Positions 1 to 7,261 of a stretch of DNA of 17,762 nucleotides are shown one piece after another. Both the position numbers and the translations under genes were made by a program. Every line of letters begins with the position of its first letter. Position 1 is the stretch's first letter. The notes under the pieces are model-generated. The model did no database searches and had not been told where the DNA came from. It saw nothing but the letters and a program-made list of their open reading frames with translations. The DNA is from an uncultured Kiritimatiellota bacterium (GTDB lineage Bacteria; Verrucomicrobiota; Kiritimatiellia; RFP12; UBA1067), in the NCBI GenBank assembly GCA_934654805.1, contig CAKUGW010000064.1:1-17762 (forward strand). Reading direction: 5' to 3'.

Positions 1-132
1 CTCCATCCTTCAACAACAGCCAATCTTTACAGGGGGTAAACCATCAACGAAATCAACTTTACCTCTGGAAGCGGCACATCAGCTTCCGGAACGCGGCAAT
101 CTCGTCGTCCGTCACGCCGCAGTCGGAATTTT
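1..132. other. Upstream region without a convincing gene
   Basis: No gene on either strand is well supported. On the minus strand, positions 154 down to 59 form a 31-codon open frame with an ATG start (ends ...AAFRKLMCRFQR, then TAA). Its composition looks protein-like (contains GVTDDEIAAFRKLM), but it has no homologue I recognise and overlaps the promoter of the next gene. It may be a remnant of an older gene or chance. The first 60 bases are clearly more AT-rich than the rest of the window. Confidence 0.4.
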
Positions 133-141
133 TGGTATAAT
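133..141 (+). promoter_or_regulatory. Extended -10 promoter of the sugar transferase operon
   Basis: TGGTATAAT is a perfect extended -10 (TGn plus the TATAAT hexamer at 136-141) in otherwise GC-rich DNA. No good -35 sits 16-18 nt upstream, as expected where the extended -10 carries recognition. The predicted start near 148 gives a leader of about 15 nt before the ATG at 163. That leader has no Shine-Dalgarno sequence. Confidence 0.75.
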
Positions 142-162
142 AGTGCCCCGTCATCTGGCACC

Positions 163-741
163 ATGAAACGTACGCTTGACATCATCCTGGTTGTTCTCTT
201 CGCGCCGCTGTGGGCTCCGCTCATGGGGCTTGTCGCGCTGGCCGTGCTCGTTTTCCTCGGCCGTCCCGTCCTCTTCCGCGACGTGCGCGCCGGGTGGCAC
301 GGCGACCCGTTCCGGCTCGTCAAGTTTCGCACGATGCGCGAAGGGCCGGGAACGGACGCCGAGCGCCTGACGCGGTTCGGGCGCTTCCTGCGGGCGACGT
401 CGCTCGACGAGCTGCCGGAGCTGTGGAACGTCCTCAGGGGCGAGATGTCGCTTGTCGGGCCGCGTCCGCTGCCCGTGCGCTACCTGCCGCGCTACACGAA
501 GCGGCAGATGCGGCGGCATGACGTGCGGCCGGGCCTCACGGGCTGGGCGCAGGTCCGCGGGCGCAACGCGCTGACGTGGCACGAGAAGTTCTCCTTCGAC
601 ATCGAGTACGTGGAATGCCAGTCGTTCTCGTTCGACGTGCGCATTCTCGCGATGACACTGTTCCAGTGCCTCCGCCTGCGCGGCATCCGCCATCCCGGCG
701 AGGCGACCATGTACGAATTCGAGGGAGACGAGGAGGACTGA
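163..741 (+). CDS. Bacterial sugar transferase (PglC/WcaJ-type phosphoglycosyl transferase)
   Basis: A 192-residue membrane enzyme expected to transfer a phospho-sugar from a nucleotide sugar to undecaprenyl phosphate. That reaction is the first membrane step of exopolysaccharide, O-antigen or glycan assembly. Residues 4-33 form one hydrophobic membrane segment after the basic MKR start, typical of monotopic members. Residues 51-58 (RLVKFRTM), the catalytic Asp-Glu pair D82-E83 in SLDELPELWNVL, and the SLVGPRPL motif (96-103) are all present, followed by PGLTGWAQVRGR (123-134). Length fits the short PglC-like form without the WcaJ N-terminal domains. The next gene starts 3 nt after the stop, so they are probably co-transcribed. 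No other polysaccharide genes lie nearby, so the substrate sugar cannot be read from context. The family call is secure. Confidence 0.95.
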   Translation: MKRTLDIILVVLFAPLWAPLMGLVALAVLVFLGRPVLFRDVRAGWHGDPFRLVKFRTMREGPGTDAERLTRFGRFLRATSLDELPELWNVLRGEMSLVGPRPLPVRYLPRYTKRQMRRHDVRPGLTGWAQVRGRNALTWHEKFSFDIEYVECQSFSFDVRILAMTLFQCLRLRGIRHPGEATMYEFEGDEED

Positions 742-744
742 AGT

Positions 745-1290
745 ATGGAAGTCAAGAAGCATTACCTTTCGGCCGACCAGTACCAGCGCGACATGTGGCG
801 GCTCGCGGCCAAGATCCGCAAGGGCGGGTGGAAGCCCGACTTCCTCGTCGGCCTCTGGCGCGGCGGCGCGCCGGTCGCGATCGCCGTGCACGAGTTCTTC
901 AAGGTGACGGGCTGGGAGGTGAAGCACCTGCCGCTCAAGTGCGCGAGCTACACGGGCATCGGCCAGAACGACGGCAAGGTTGTCTTCACGCTCGGCGAGG
1001 AGATCTTCGGGATGTTCCGCGCAGGCGACAGGGTTCTGTTCATCGACGACGTCTTCGACACGGGCAAGACGGCCGCCGCCGTGCACGCGCGGATGCTCGC
1101 CGTCGGCGCCGACGCGAAGATCGCCTGCGTCTACTGGAAGCCCGCGAAGAACCAGACGGACCTCGTGCCGGACTTCGTCGCGAAGGACATCGGCAGCGAC
1201 TGGATCGTCTTCCCGCACGAGATTGAGGGCCTGACGCCGGAGGAGATCCGCGAGAAGGACCCGGTGCTCGCCGACCTGATAGAGAAGTGA
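745..1290 (+). CDS. Purine-type phosphoribosyltransferase
   Basis: A 181-residue soluble protein of the type I phosphoribosyltransferase fold, which joins PRPP and a nucleobase to give a nucleotide and pyrophosphate. The PRPP-binding loop VLFIDDVFDTGKT is at residues 97-109 and the pyrophosphate loop LWRGG at 37-41. The late WIVFPHE (153-159) resembles the (D)WIVFPWE region of hypoxanthine/xanthine-guanine type enzymes, so purine salvage is the best guess. Base specificity cannot be decided from sequence alone. The start is supported by AGGAGG at 731-736, 8 nt before ATG. It sits 3 nt downstream of the sugar transferase and 13 nt upstream of a secreted TPR protein gene, an arrangement with no obvious functional link. 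The fold is certain; the substrate is inferred. Confidence 0.9.
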   Translation: MEVKKHYLSADQYQRDMWRLAAKIRKGGWKPDFLVGLWRGGAPVAIAVHEFFKVTGWEVKHLPLKCASYTGIGQNDGKVVFTLGEEIFGMFRAGDRVLFIDDVFDTGKTAAAVHARMLAVGADAKIACVYWKPAKNQTDLVPDFVAKDIGSDWIVFPHEIEGLTPEEIREKDPVLADLIEK

Positions 1291-1303
1291 GAGGCTCAAG
1301 GCG

Positions 1304-2206
1304 ATGAAGGGAATGGCCGTTCTTGCGGTGGCTGCGGTTCTGGCGACGGGCGCGTCGGCGAGCTGGTACTGGCCGTTCGGGTCGGACGAGGCCGAGGTCG
1401 ACGCCCGGCGGCCGAGGCTGTCCGAGCTGATGGAGCCGGCGTCGCGGCTCATCGACGAGGCGTCGGATCTGGCGGAGGACGGGAAGAGCGTCGAGGCGGT
1501 CGAGAAGTACCGAGCCGCGCTCGCGGCCCTGGACGCGATCGAGGCGGAGAACCGCGCATGGGCCGACCGACCCGAGTTCGCGACCCTGCGCAACAAGCGC
1601 GCGTACGTGAACGCGACCATCGACTCGCTTCTGCTGATGCAGGTCAAGGCCAACGCGCGGGCCGTGGCCGTGAGCGACACGACGGCGCTGGAGCGGAAGC
1701 TCGCCGAGGAAAAGGCGAAGCAGGCTGGAAAGGCGGTCGAACCTCCGCCGAGGAAGGCCGGGGCGAAGCCCGTCTCCGAGGCGGCTTCGCCGGACGCGGC
1801 GGTCGCGGCGAAAAAGCCGAAGGCCGGGAAGAAGTCCGTCACGGCGGATAAAAGCGCGCCGAAGCCGAAGACGCGCCGCGAACAGGCGATGGCCGACTTG
1901 GCGTCCGGCGACTACGCGGCGGCGGAACTCGACATCTCCGAGATGCTGGCCGAGAAGCCGGACGATGCGGCGGCGCTGAACCTGAAAGCCGCCCTGGAGA
2001 CGGCGCGCGGCAACTACAAGGAGGCCGAGCGTGCGCTCGACCGGGCGATCAGCGCACATCCGCGCAGCCACTACGCCTACTACAACATGGCGAACCTGAT
2101 CCTGCAGGCCCGTCCCGGCAACCGGTCAGGCGCGCGGCGGTACTACGAGACGGGCCGGGCCGTCGGCGGTCCGCGCGACGCGGACTTGGAAGCGCGGCTG
2201 AAATGA
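1304..2206 (+). CDS. Secreted TPR-repeat protein of unknown function
   Basis: A 300-residue protein with a probable Sec signal peptide: residues 1-20 are a short basic start, a hydrophobic Ala/Val/Leu core and an A-S-A-S cleavage region, with no lipobox cysteine. Residues 21-130 are acidic and helical, including a TPR-like helix pair near 53-80. Residues about 133-196 are a low-complexity Lys/Ala/Pro linker. Residues about 197-290 hold TPR units (for example LASGDYAAAELDISEML and ARGNYKEAERALDRAI). It is probably a periplasmic scaffold for protein-protein contacts. It lies 13 nt after the phosphoribosyltransferase and closes the first operon. No enzymatic domain is visible and I do not recognise a named family. 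Confidence 0.85.
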   Translation: MKGMAVLAVAAVLATGASASWYWPFGSDEAEVDARRPRLSELMEPASRLIDEASDLAEDGKSVEAVEKYRAALAALDAIEAENRAWADRPEFATLRNKRAYVNATIDSLLLMQVKANARAVAVSDTTALERKLAEEKAKQAGKAVEPPPRKAGAKPVSEAASPDAAVAAKKPKAGKKSVTADKSAPKPKTRREQAMADLASGDYAAAELDISEMLAEKPDDAAALNLKAALETARGNYKEAERALDRAISAHPRSHYAYYNMANLILQARPGNRSGARRYYETGRAVGGPRDADLEARLK

Positions 2207-2242
2207 CCTCCGGCCGCCGCCTTTTGCCGGCTTCTCCGGTGG

Positions 2243-2256
2243 AAAGCGGCCGCTTT
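2243..2256. promoter_or_regulatory. Perfect 14-bp palindrome just upstream of a promoter
   Basis: AAAGCGGCCGCTTT is a perfect inverted repeat with no spacer. It overlaps the poor -35-like TTGCAG (2255-2260), which lies 17 nt before the TATACT at 2278. Its position would suit a repressor site for the 2291 gene. A chance palindrome in GC-rich DNA is a real alternative, and no other copy was noticed in the window. Confidence 0.25.
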
Positions 2257-2274
2257 GCAGATTCGGCGGAAAAC

Positions 2275-2283
2275 TGCTATACT
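2275..2283 (+). promoter_or_regulatory. Extended -10 promoter of the membrane TPR gene, apparently leaderless
   Basis: TGCTATACT is an extended -10 (TGn plus TATACT at 2278-2283). A weak -35-like TTGCAG at 2255-2260 has a 17-nt spacer. Only 7 nt separate the -10 from the ATG at 2291, so transcription should begin at or within a base or two of the start codon. No Shine-Dalgarno can fit on such a transcript. Confidence 0.65.
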
Positions 2284-2290
2284 ACGCCCC

Positions 2291-5200
2291 ATGAAAAAGA
2301 ACTTTCTCGTTGCCCTTGCCCTCGGCGCGGTCGTCGCCGTCCTCTTCTTCGCCTCGCTTGCGGGCTACGCCTACCCCGGCGACAGCGCGCGGCTGATCGC
2401 GCTCTGGAAGGGGCTTGACGCGGGGGCGGTCGAATATCCGCTGATGGCGGCGTTCGCGAAGCTTCTCGGCGGCGGGAACCTGATCGCGCCGGTCTGCGGC
2501 ACGCTTGCCGCGATGGCCCTCTACGGGCTCGTCTCGGCGTTCGTCGCCGCGCACGTGCGTGCGGACGACGCGCGGCCGCAGAAGGGCCTGCTCGCGACGC
2601 TCGCGGGCGCCGTCGCCGTCGTCGTCTTCGTCCTGACGCCGGCCGTGCGGAGCGCCGCGACGCACCTGGAGCCGCGCCTCTTCGACTTCCTCTGGGCGCT
2701 CGTCACCCTGCTCGTCGCCATGCCGTTCTTCGGGTGGCGCAAGGGCGCGACGTGGGGGCTTGCGCCGCTCATGGGCGTCCTCTGCGGCCTCGCGTTCTGC
2801 GACTCGGCGCTCGTCCTCGCGTTCCTGCCGTTCTACCTCGCGACGCTGACGTGCGCGGCGCTGAAGCAGGGGCGCAAGCCGTATCTCGCGCTCTTCCTCT
2901 TCCTGTTCGTCGGCTTCCTCACGGCGCTCTTCGCGGCGGGCTGGTTCGGCCTCGGCCTGGGCGAGCACCTCGGCAGCCTCGCGCGCGAAATGAAGGCGTG
3001 GTACAGGACGCCCGGCTGGCTCTTCGTCGCGCTCTTCGCGACCGTGCCGTTCGTGGCGGCGCTCTTCAGCAGCCAGAAGGCGTTCAACGAGCCGCCGACC
3101 CTCGTGACGTGGCTCTTCCACGCGGCGATGACCTTCGCGGCGATTCTCGCGGTGGCGACGCCGCTCGCGCCGAGCGCGGCGCTGGAGCCGTACGGCGTCC
3201 TGCCGGTCGCGTCGAGCGCGTTCGCCGCGTGCGTCGCGGGCTACCTCGTCGCGTTCTGGTGGCAGCACCGCCGTCGCGTCGTCGCGCTCGTCGCGGGCGG
3301 CGTGCTCGCGTTCGTCCTCGTCGTCTCGTGCCTCTGGAACCTGTTCGCGTTCGACGGCGACCGGGGCGCGTTCGCCGACCGGATCGCGCGCAAGGTCGTG
3401 CAGGACCTCGGCGACCGCACGTGGTTCGTGACGGACGGCCTCCTCGACAGCCACCTGAAGCTCGTCGCGGCCGAGGCGGGGCGTCCGCTCCACGTCATTT
3501 CCCTGGCGCGCGACCAGGACGAGGACTATCTCGCGCGCCTCGGCGAGCTTGTCGCGCAGGAGGGCGTCGGCGGCGAGAGGAACGCCGAGCTGCGCACGAC
3601 GCTCACGCTGGGCGTGCTGCCGTTCATCCAGGACTGGTTCGCCGCCGATCCGTCCGTCCCGCAGAAGGTCGCGATCTGGGGCGCGCCCGACCTCTGGTAC
3701 GCGGCGAACAGGGCGCCCGTGCCGGAGTTCCTGTTCTTCGGCGCGGACGAGGCGCACGTGCCGGACTGGACGGCGTGGAAGGAATATGACGCGATCCTCG
3801 AGGCGCCGAAGGGCTGGGGCAGCTACCACGCCGGCGCGGTGCCGAACCCCGTCGACCGCCTGCGCTTCTCCCTGCGCCGCCACCTCGGCTTCGTCGCGAA
3901 CAACCGCGGCGTCTGGCTGCAGGACAAGCACCGTGACGACGACGCCTGGAAGATGTACGAGCTCGTCCTGAACGAGATCGACCGCGACAACATCTGCGCC
4001 GTCTTCAACGAGGTCGCGATGCTCGGCGCGAACCATCCGGCGGCCGTCGCCAAGAAGCGCGAGCTGGAGCGCACGCTGAAGGCCGCCGTCGACGACGCGA
4101 ACCGCCGCTACGTGCTCTGGCGGCTCGGCACCTACTACGGCTACATCCGCAACCCCGACGTGTTCGTGCGCCTCGGCCACGCCTGGGCGAGGTCGGGGCG
4201 CCCGGGCGACGCGCTCTCGCAGATCCGCCGCGCGATCGACTTCGTGCCGTCCGACAGGCGCGCGTCGCTCCTCAACATGATGGCCGCGCTCTACGCGAAC
4301 GAGAACGACCCGAAGAAGTCGCGCCAGATCTATGCGGACGTGCTCGCGAAGAACGAGCGCGACCACGACGCGCTCCTCGGCCTCATGCGGCTGGAGCTCC
4401 TGGACGGGAACGCGGCGAAGGCCCTCGAGTACCTGGAGCGGGCGGCGGCGGTCGCGGGCGACGAGAAGCGCGCCCAGCTGGAGCTCGCGATGGTGTCGAT
4501 GATGAAGAACGACCTGACGGCAGCGGCCGAGCACGTGCAGAAGGCGATCGACAGGGACGGCAAGGACCTTCAGGCGTGGTCGCTGCTGGCGGCCGTCACG
4601 CTGCAGCAGATCGACGCGGCGAAGGACCCGAAGGCGAAGGCCGCGCTGGAGAAGAAGCTCAATGACGTGATCCTGCCGACGATGGAGAAGCAGTCGGGCG
4701 ATCCCTTCGACTACCACGTGCAGACGACGAAGGGCTTCGCGCTCCTGAAGAGGGGCGAGGCGGGCCGCAAGGCGGCGCGCGACGCCTTCGCCGCCGCCGC
4801 GAAGGCCCGTCCGGGCATTCCCGCGACGCAGGATCTCGTGCTCGGGCTCGACATCTCGCTGGACGACAAGGAGAACGCCGAGCGGCACGCGCGCGACGTC
4901 CTGCGGCGGAACCGCAACGCGCCGCTCGCGAACTACGTCATGGGCTCGCTCGCGTTCGGGCGCGGCAATCTCGCGGAGGCGGAGACGTTCCTGCGCAAGG
5001 CCGCGAACGCGCCGCAGCCGGTCGCGCTCGCGCTGAACGACCTCGCGGAAGTCCTGCGGCGGACGCAGCGGCTCGCGGAGGCCGAGACGTACGCGCGCAA
5101 GGCCGTCAAGGCCGCGCCGGGGCTGTATGTCGCGTGGGAGACGCTGGGGGCGGTCCTGATGGACCAGAACCGCGACTTCGCCGAGGCCGAGTCGTGCATC

Positions 5201-5401
5201 CGCAAGGCGTGCGAGCTCTCGAAGGGGCCGAACGGGCGCGAGGCGGACGTGCGCATGCTCGTCTCGCTCGCGCGCGTCCAGCTGAAGGCGGGCGACAGGC
5301 AGCACGCGAAGGTGACGATCCGCAAGGTGCAGTCGCGCATCGGCGAGCTCTCCGAGTTCGAGCGCCGCGAGTTCGAGGAAGTGAAGAAGCTGGCGAAGTG
5401 A
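2291..5401 (+). CDS. Polytopic membrane protein with C-terminal TPR array
   Basis: A 1036-residue protein. Residues 1-355 are strongly hydrophobic with about ten predicted membrane helices (for example 5-26, 66-88, 100-118, 199-222, 331-352). Residues 360-540 form a soluble domain. From about 540 to 1010 there are many TPR-like units (for example SGRPGDALSQIRRAIDFVPSD and GNLAEAETFLRKAANAP). The early YPGDSARLI (28-36), followed by a YPLMAAFAKLL stretch, recalls the start of DUF2723/TMEM260-type GT-C glycosyltransferase-like proteins that end in TPRs. That assignment is a resemblance only. The start at 2291 is chosen because the promoter -10 ends at 2283; any upstream start would precede transcription. 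A role in glycan or protein-assembly processes at the membrane is possible but not shown by neighbours. Confidence 0.88.
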   Translation: MKKNFLVALALGAVVAVLFFASLAGYAYPGDSARLIALWKGLDAGAVEYPLMAAFAKLLGGGNLIAPVCGTLAAMALYGLVSAFVAAHVRADDARPQKGLLATLAGAVAVVVFVLTPAVRSAATHLEPRLFDFLWALVTLLVAMPFFGWRKGATWGLAPLMGVLCGLAFCDSALVLAFLPFYLATLTCAALKQGRKPYLALFLFLFVGFLTALFAAGWFGLGLGEHLGSLAREMKAWYRTPGWLFVALFATVPFVAALFSSQKAFNEPPTLVTWLFHAAMTFAAILAVATPLAPSAALEPYGVLPVASSAFAACVAGYLVAFWWQHRRRVVALVAGGVLAFVLVVSCLWNLFAFDGDRGAFADRIARKVVQDLGDRTWFVTDGLLDSHLKLVAAEAGRPLHVISLARDQDEDYLARLGELVAQEGVGGERNAELRTTLTLGVLPFIQDWFAADPSVPQKVAIWGAPDLWYAANRAPVPEFLFFGADEAHVPDWTAWKEYDAILEAPKGWGSYHAGAVPNPVDRLRFSLRRHLGFVANNRGVWLQDKHRDDDAWKMYELVLNEIDRDNICAVFNEVAMLGANHPAAVAKKRELERTLKAAVDDANRRYVLWRLGTYYGYIRNPDVFVRLGHAWARSGRPGDALSQIRRAIDFVPSDRRASLLNMMAALYANENDPKKSRQIYADVLAKNERDHDALLGLMRLELLDGNAAKALEYLERAAAVAGDEKRAQLELAMVSMMKNDLTAAAEHVQKAIDRDGKDLQAWSLLAAVTLQQIDAAKDPKAKAALEKKLNDVILPTMEKQSGDPFDYHVQTTKGFALLKRGEAGRKAARDAFAAAAKARPGIPATQDLVLGLDISLDDKENAERHARDVLRRNRNAPLANYVMGSLAFGRGNLAEAETFLRKAANAPQPVALALNDLAEVLRRTQRLAEAETYARKAVKAAPGLYVAWETLGAVLMDQNRDFAEAESCIRKACELSKGPNGREADVRMLVSLARVQLKAGDRQHAKVTIRKVQSRIGELSEFERREFEEVKKLAK

Positions 5402-5423
5402 AGGAGGGGACGGAAGGGGAGAA

Positions 5424-5437
5424 GCCTGCGGCGCTGA
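5424..5437 (+). repeat. Partial direct copy of the inverted-repeat tip
   Basis: GCCTGCGGCGCTGA here is repeated exactly at 5448-5461, 24 nt further on, where it forms the outer end of the 5' inverted-repeat arm. It lies just after the stop of the TPR gene in a purine-rich spacer. Confidence 0.7.
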
Positions 5438-5444
5438 CAGACAT

Positions 5445-5498
5445 GATGCCTGCGGCGCTGAACACGGAGGTGATGGAGATTGGGAGGCACGGAGGAGG
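5445..5498 (+). repeat. 5' arm of the inverted repeat flanking the GxxExxY gene
   Basis: This 54-nt segment begins GATGCCTGCGGCGCT and continues AACACGGAGG and GGGAGGCACGGAG. It matches the reverse complement of 5993-6046 at about 45 of 54 positions by hand alignment. Similarity stops sharply on the outer side at the GATGCC end. The inner half contains GGAG cores every 8-9 nt. Confidence 0.8.
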
Positions 5499-5545
5499 AT
5501 ATGAGTAACAACGATCGGGCAAAGACAGTTGGGAGGTGAGGGGAC

Positions 5546-6064
5546 GTGAACGGGGGGAAGAAGTTCGAGGGGGTCGAGAGGGAGCTGACCGAGCGAATCA
5601 TCGGCGCGGCGATTGAGGTTCATCGCGAGCTCGGCTGCGGGCTGAAGGAAGAGGCCTACGAGTCTGCGCTTTGCTGGGAACTGCAGCAGCGCGGCCTGAA
5701 GGTGGAACGCCAAGTTCCCTGCCCGGTCGTCTACAAGGGCATCGTGTTGTCGGATACGGACGAGCATCCAAAGCGTATCGACCTCTTGGTCGAAGGCCGT
5801 GTCGTCGTCGAGCTCAAGGCGGTGCCCCGAACCGATTCGATTTTCTTCTCCCAGTGCCTCACGTACCTGAAGATGCTGGACCTTGAAGTCGGTCTCGTCT
5901 TGAACTTTGGCTACCCGACACTGAAGGAAGGCATCCGCCACGTCCTCAACACATCTCAGCCCCAACGAGCCCCAGAAGCAAACGCTTCTTCCCCCTCTCC
6001 GTGCCTCCCGACCTCCGACCCCTCCGTGTTGAGCGCCGCAGGCATCGCCACACCCGTTCCTTGA
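5546..6064 (+). CDS. GxxExxY protein (PD-(D/E)XK-like) with repeat-derived C-terminal tail
   Basis: A 172-residue protein. The family-defining GLKEEAY (G32, E35, Y38) is present. It is followed by KRIDLLVEGRVVVELKAV, where D79 and E89-x-K91 match the acidic/ExK core of PD-(D/E)XK nucleases, then FFSQCLTYLKML and GLVLNFG. The molecular role of the family is not established; a nuclease-like activity is inference from the residues. Family members are usually about 125-135 residues, so the core should end near LKEGIRHVLN (127-135). The remaining 37 residues are a Ser/Pro-rich tail, and residues 150-167 are encoded by the 3' inverted-repeat arm. The GTG start at 5546 follows a purine-rich GGGAGGTGAGGGG ribosome-binding region. 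The gene has its own spacer on both sides and looks like an independent insertion. Confidence 0.88.
   Translation: MNGGKKFEGVERELTERIIGAAIEVHRELGCGLKEEAYESALCWELQQRGLKVERQVPCPVVYKGIVLSDTDEHPKRIDLLVEGRVVVELKAVPRTDSIFFSQCLTYLKMLDLEVGLVLNFGYPTLKEGIRHVLNTSQPQRAPEANASSPSPCLPTSDPSVLSAAGIATPVP
5993..6046 (-). repeat. 3' arm of the inverted repeat, inside the GxxExxY reading frame
   Basis: Read on the minus strand, this begins GATGCCTGCGGCGCT, then AACACGGAGG and GGGAGGCACGGAG, mirroring the arm at 5445-5498. Because the GxxExxY frame stays open through it, the arm codes for residues 150-167 of that protein. Confidence 0.8.
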
Positions 6065-6077
6065 TTCGACGGTTCCA

Positions 6078-7226
6078 ATGACTCTCACACTCCCACTCCT
6101 CGCTGTTGCGTTTCAGGTTCTGCCGTTCTATCAGCAGGACCCGGCGCGCGACTTCTACGCGCTGCGCCCGTTCTGGTCGCACGAGGCCGAGACGACGGAC
6201 GTCCTCTGGCCGCTCTTCACCTCCCACCGCGACTGGTGGCGGCTCTGCCTCTTCACGCACTACCAGTCCAATGTCGACGGCGGCTACCAGTTCGACATCC
6301 TGCCGCTCTGGTGGAACGGCGTGGACGGAAGAAGGAAGAAGGAAGAAGGAAGAAGTGCGGAAGGGAAAAGTGCGGATGATTCCTTTTATTGGGGGCTGTT
6401 CCCGATCTACGGGCGGCATCCGCACGTCCTGACGCTGTACGACTGGGAGTTCGTCCTCTGGCCCGTCTGGATGCGCTACCGCATGCCGCGTCCGAAGGAC
6501 AACGCATGGCTGACGACGAACGCCGTCCTCTTCCCGCTCTTCCACTGGCGGGACGACGGCTCGTGGGGCTTTTGGCCGTTCTACGTGACGAGCCACAACC
6601 GGGCGGACGACCACACGACCGTCCTCTGGCCGCTCTGGAACTGGAAGACCTCGTTCGCCGACCGCGACACGGGCGGCGCGGGGACGAGCTGGATGCTCTG
6701 GCCGCTCCTGGGGCGCGTCGCTCGCGAACGCGAGAGCCAGTGGCTCTTCCTGCCGCCGCTCTTCTCGTATGCCGAGACGCCGAACGGCTGGCGGGGCCGC
6801 TTCCCCTGGCCCTTTGTCGAGATCGAGCGCTTCGAGAAACGCGCGCGCACAAGCGTCTTCCCGCTCTACGAGCACATCGACAACTTCCGCTATCTCGACG
6901 GCGCGAAAGAAGACGAGATCACGCGCTTCGGCTGGCGGCTCGTGGAGCTGCTGCCGGACGAGACGCGGGTCTTCCCGTTCTGGGTGAGCCGTCCGGACGA
7001 CACGTACTTCCGCCTGTGGCCGTTCTGGGAATCGTCCGTCGCGGCGGACGGCACGCGGTACGGGCGCTTCCTCTCGCTCTTCCCGATCCGCTGGGCGCCG
7101 GCCGTGGACCGCAACTGGTCGAAGTTCTGGACGCTCTACGAGCGCGTCACGACGCCGCGCGGCGAAACGGTGCACGCGCTCCTCTGGGGCCTCGTGCGCT
7201 GGACGACGCGCGAACAGGGTGAATGA
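6078..7226 (+). CDS. Aromatic-proline repeat protein of unknown function
   Basis: A 382-residue protein I do not recognise. It is exceptionally rich in Trp, Phe and Tyr. It contains about 15 copies of a short hydrophobic motif of the form L/F-W/F-P-L/F/I/V-F/W/Y, for example LWPLF (43-47), LFPIY (107-111), LWPVW (127-131), LFPLF (151-155), FWPFY (165-169), LWPLW (183-187), LWPFW (313-317) and LFPIR (334-338). Most are spaced 14-32 residues apart and separated by charged turns. The alternation suggests repeated beta strands, as in a barrel or propeller, possibly at the cell envelope. The first residues (LTLPLLAVAFQVL) could be a weak signal peptide. Residues 84-99 come from an in-frame purine-tract insertion. 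The start lies 13 nt after the GxxExxY stop with no clear promoter. The stop overlaps the longer reading of the next gene, implying coupling with the hemolysin III gene. Confidence 0.8.
   Translation: MTLTLPLLAVAFQVLPFYQQDPARDFYALRPFWSHEAETTDVLWPLFTSHRDWWRLCLFTHYQSNVDGGYQFDILPLWWNGVDGRRKKEEGRSAEGKSADDSFYWGLFPIYGRHPHVLTLYDWEFVLWPVWMRYRMPRPKDNAWLTTNAVLFPLFHWRDDGSWGFWPFYVTSHNRADDHTTVLWPLWNWKTSFADRDTGGAGTSWMLWPLLGRVARERESQWLFLPPLFSYAETPNGWRGRFPWPFVEIERFEKRARTSVFPLYEHIDNFRYLDGAKEDEITRFGWRLVELLPDETRVFPFWVSRPDDTYFRLWPFWESSVAADGTRYGRFLSLFPIRWAPAVDRNWSKFWTLYERVTTPRGETVHALLWGLVRWTTREQGE
6326..6375 (+). repeat. Purine GGAAGAAGG tract inserted in frame
   Basis: Repeated GGAAGAA units are followed by two copies of AAGTGCGG separated by a short purine spacer. 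They encode a Lys/Glu/Gly/Arg-rich stretch (RRKKEEGRSAEGKSA) that interrupts the aromatic repeat pattern of the host protein. A similar tract lies in the NAD synthetase gene at 17311-17360. Confidence 0.65.
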
Positions 7227-7261
7227 AACGAAATGAGGCCTTTGGACGGAGGCAAGTGGAA

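Larger units (their letters stand above)
5424..6046 (+). mobile_element. Possible repeat-bounded cassette carrying a GxxExxY gene
   Basis: A single small gene with PD-(D/E)XK-like residues is enclosed by an imperfect 54-bp inverted repeat, with a further partial direct copy on the left. The enclosed gene looks somewhat less GC-rich than its neighbours. No transposase, target-site duplication or att site is visible, so mobility is inferred from architecture only. An alternative is a gene that happens to lie between two copies of a dispersed palindromic repeat. Confidence 0.35.

Noticed and set aside
5443..5508. A 21-codon small ORF in the spacer before the GxxExxY gene
   Set aside because: It consists of the repeat arm and its edge, with no ribosome-binding site. 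Its coding look comes from the repeat's open frame.
2282..6088. A 1268-codon open frame on the minus strand
   Set aside because: It is antisense to the membrane-TPR and GxxExxY genes, is dominated by Arg, Glu, Val and Leu, and shows no domain. High third-position GC in the + strand genes removes stops from this antisense frame. The + strand proteins have clear domains.
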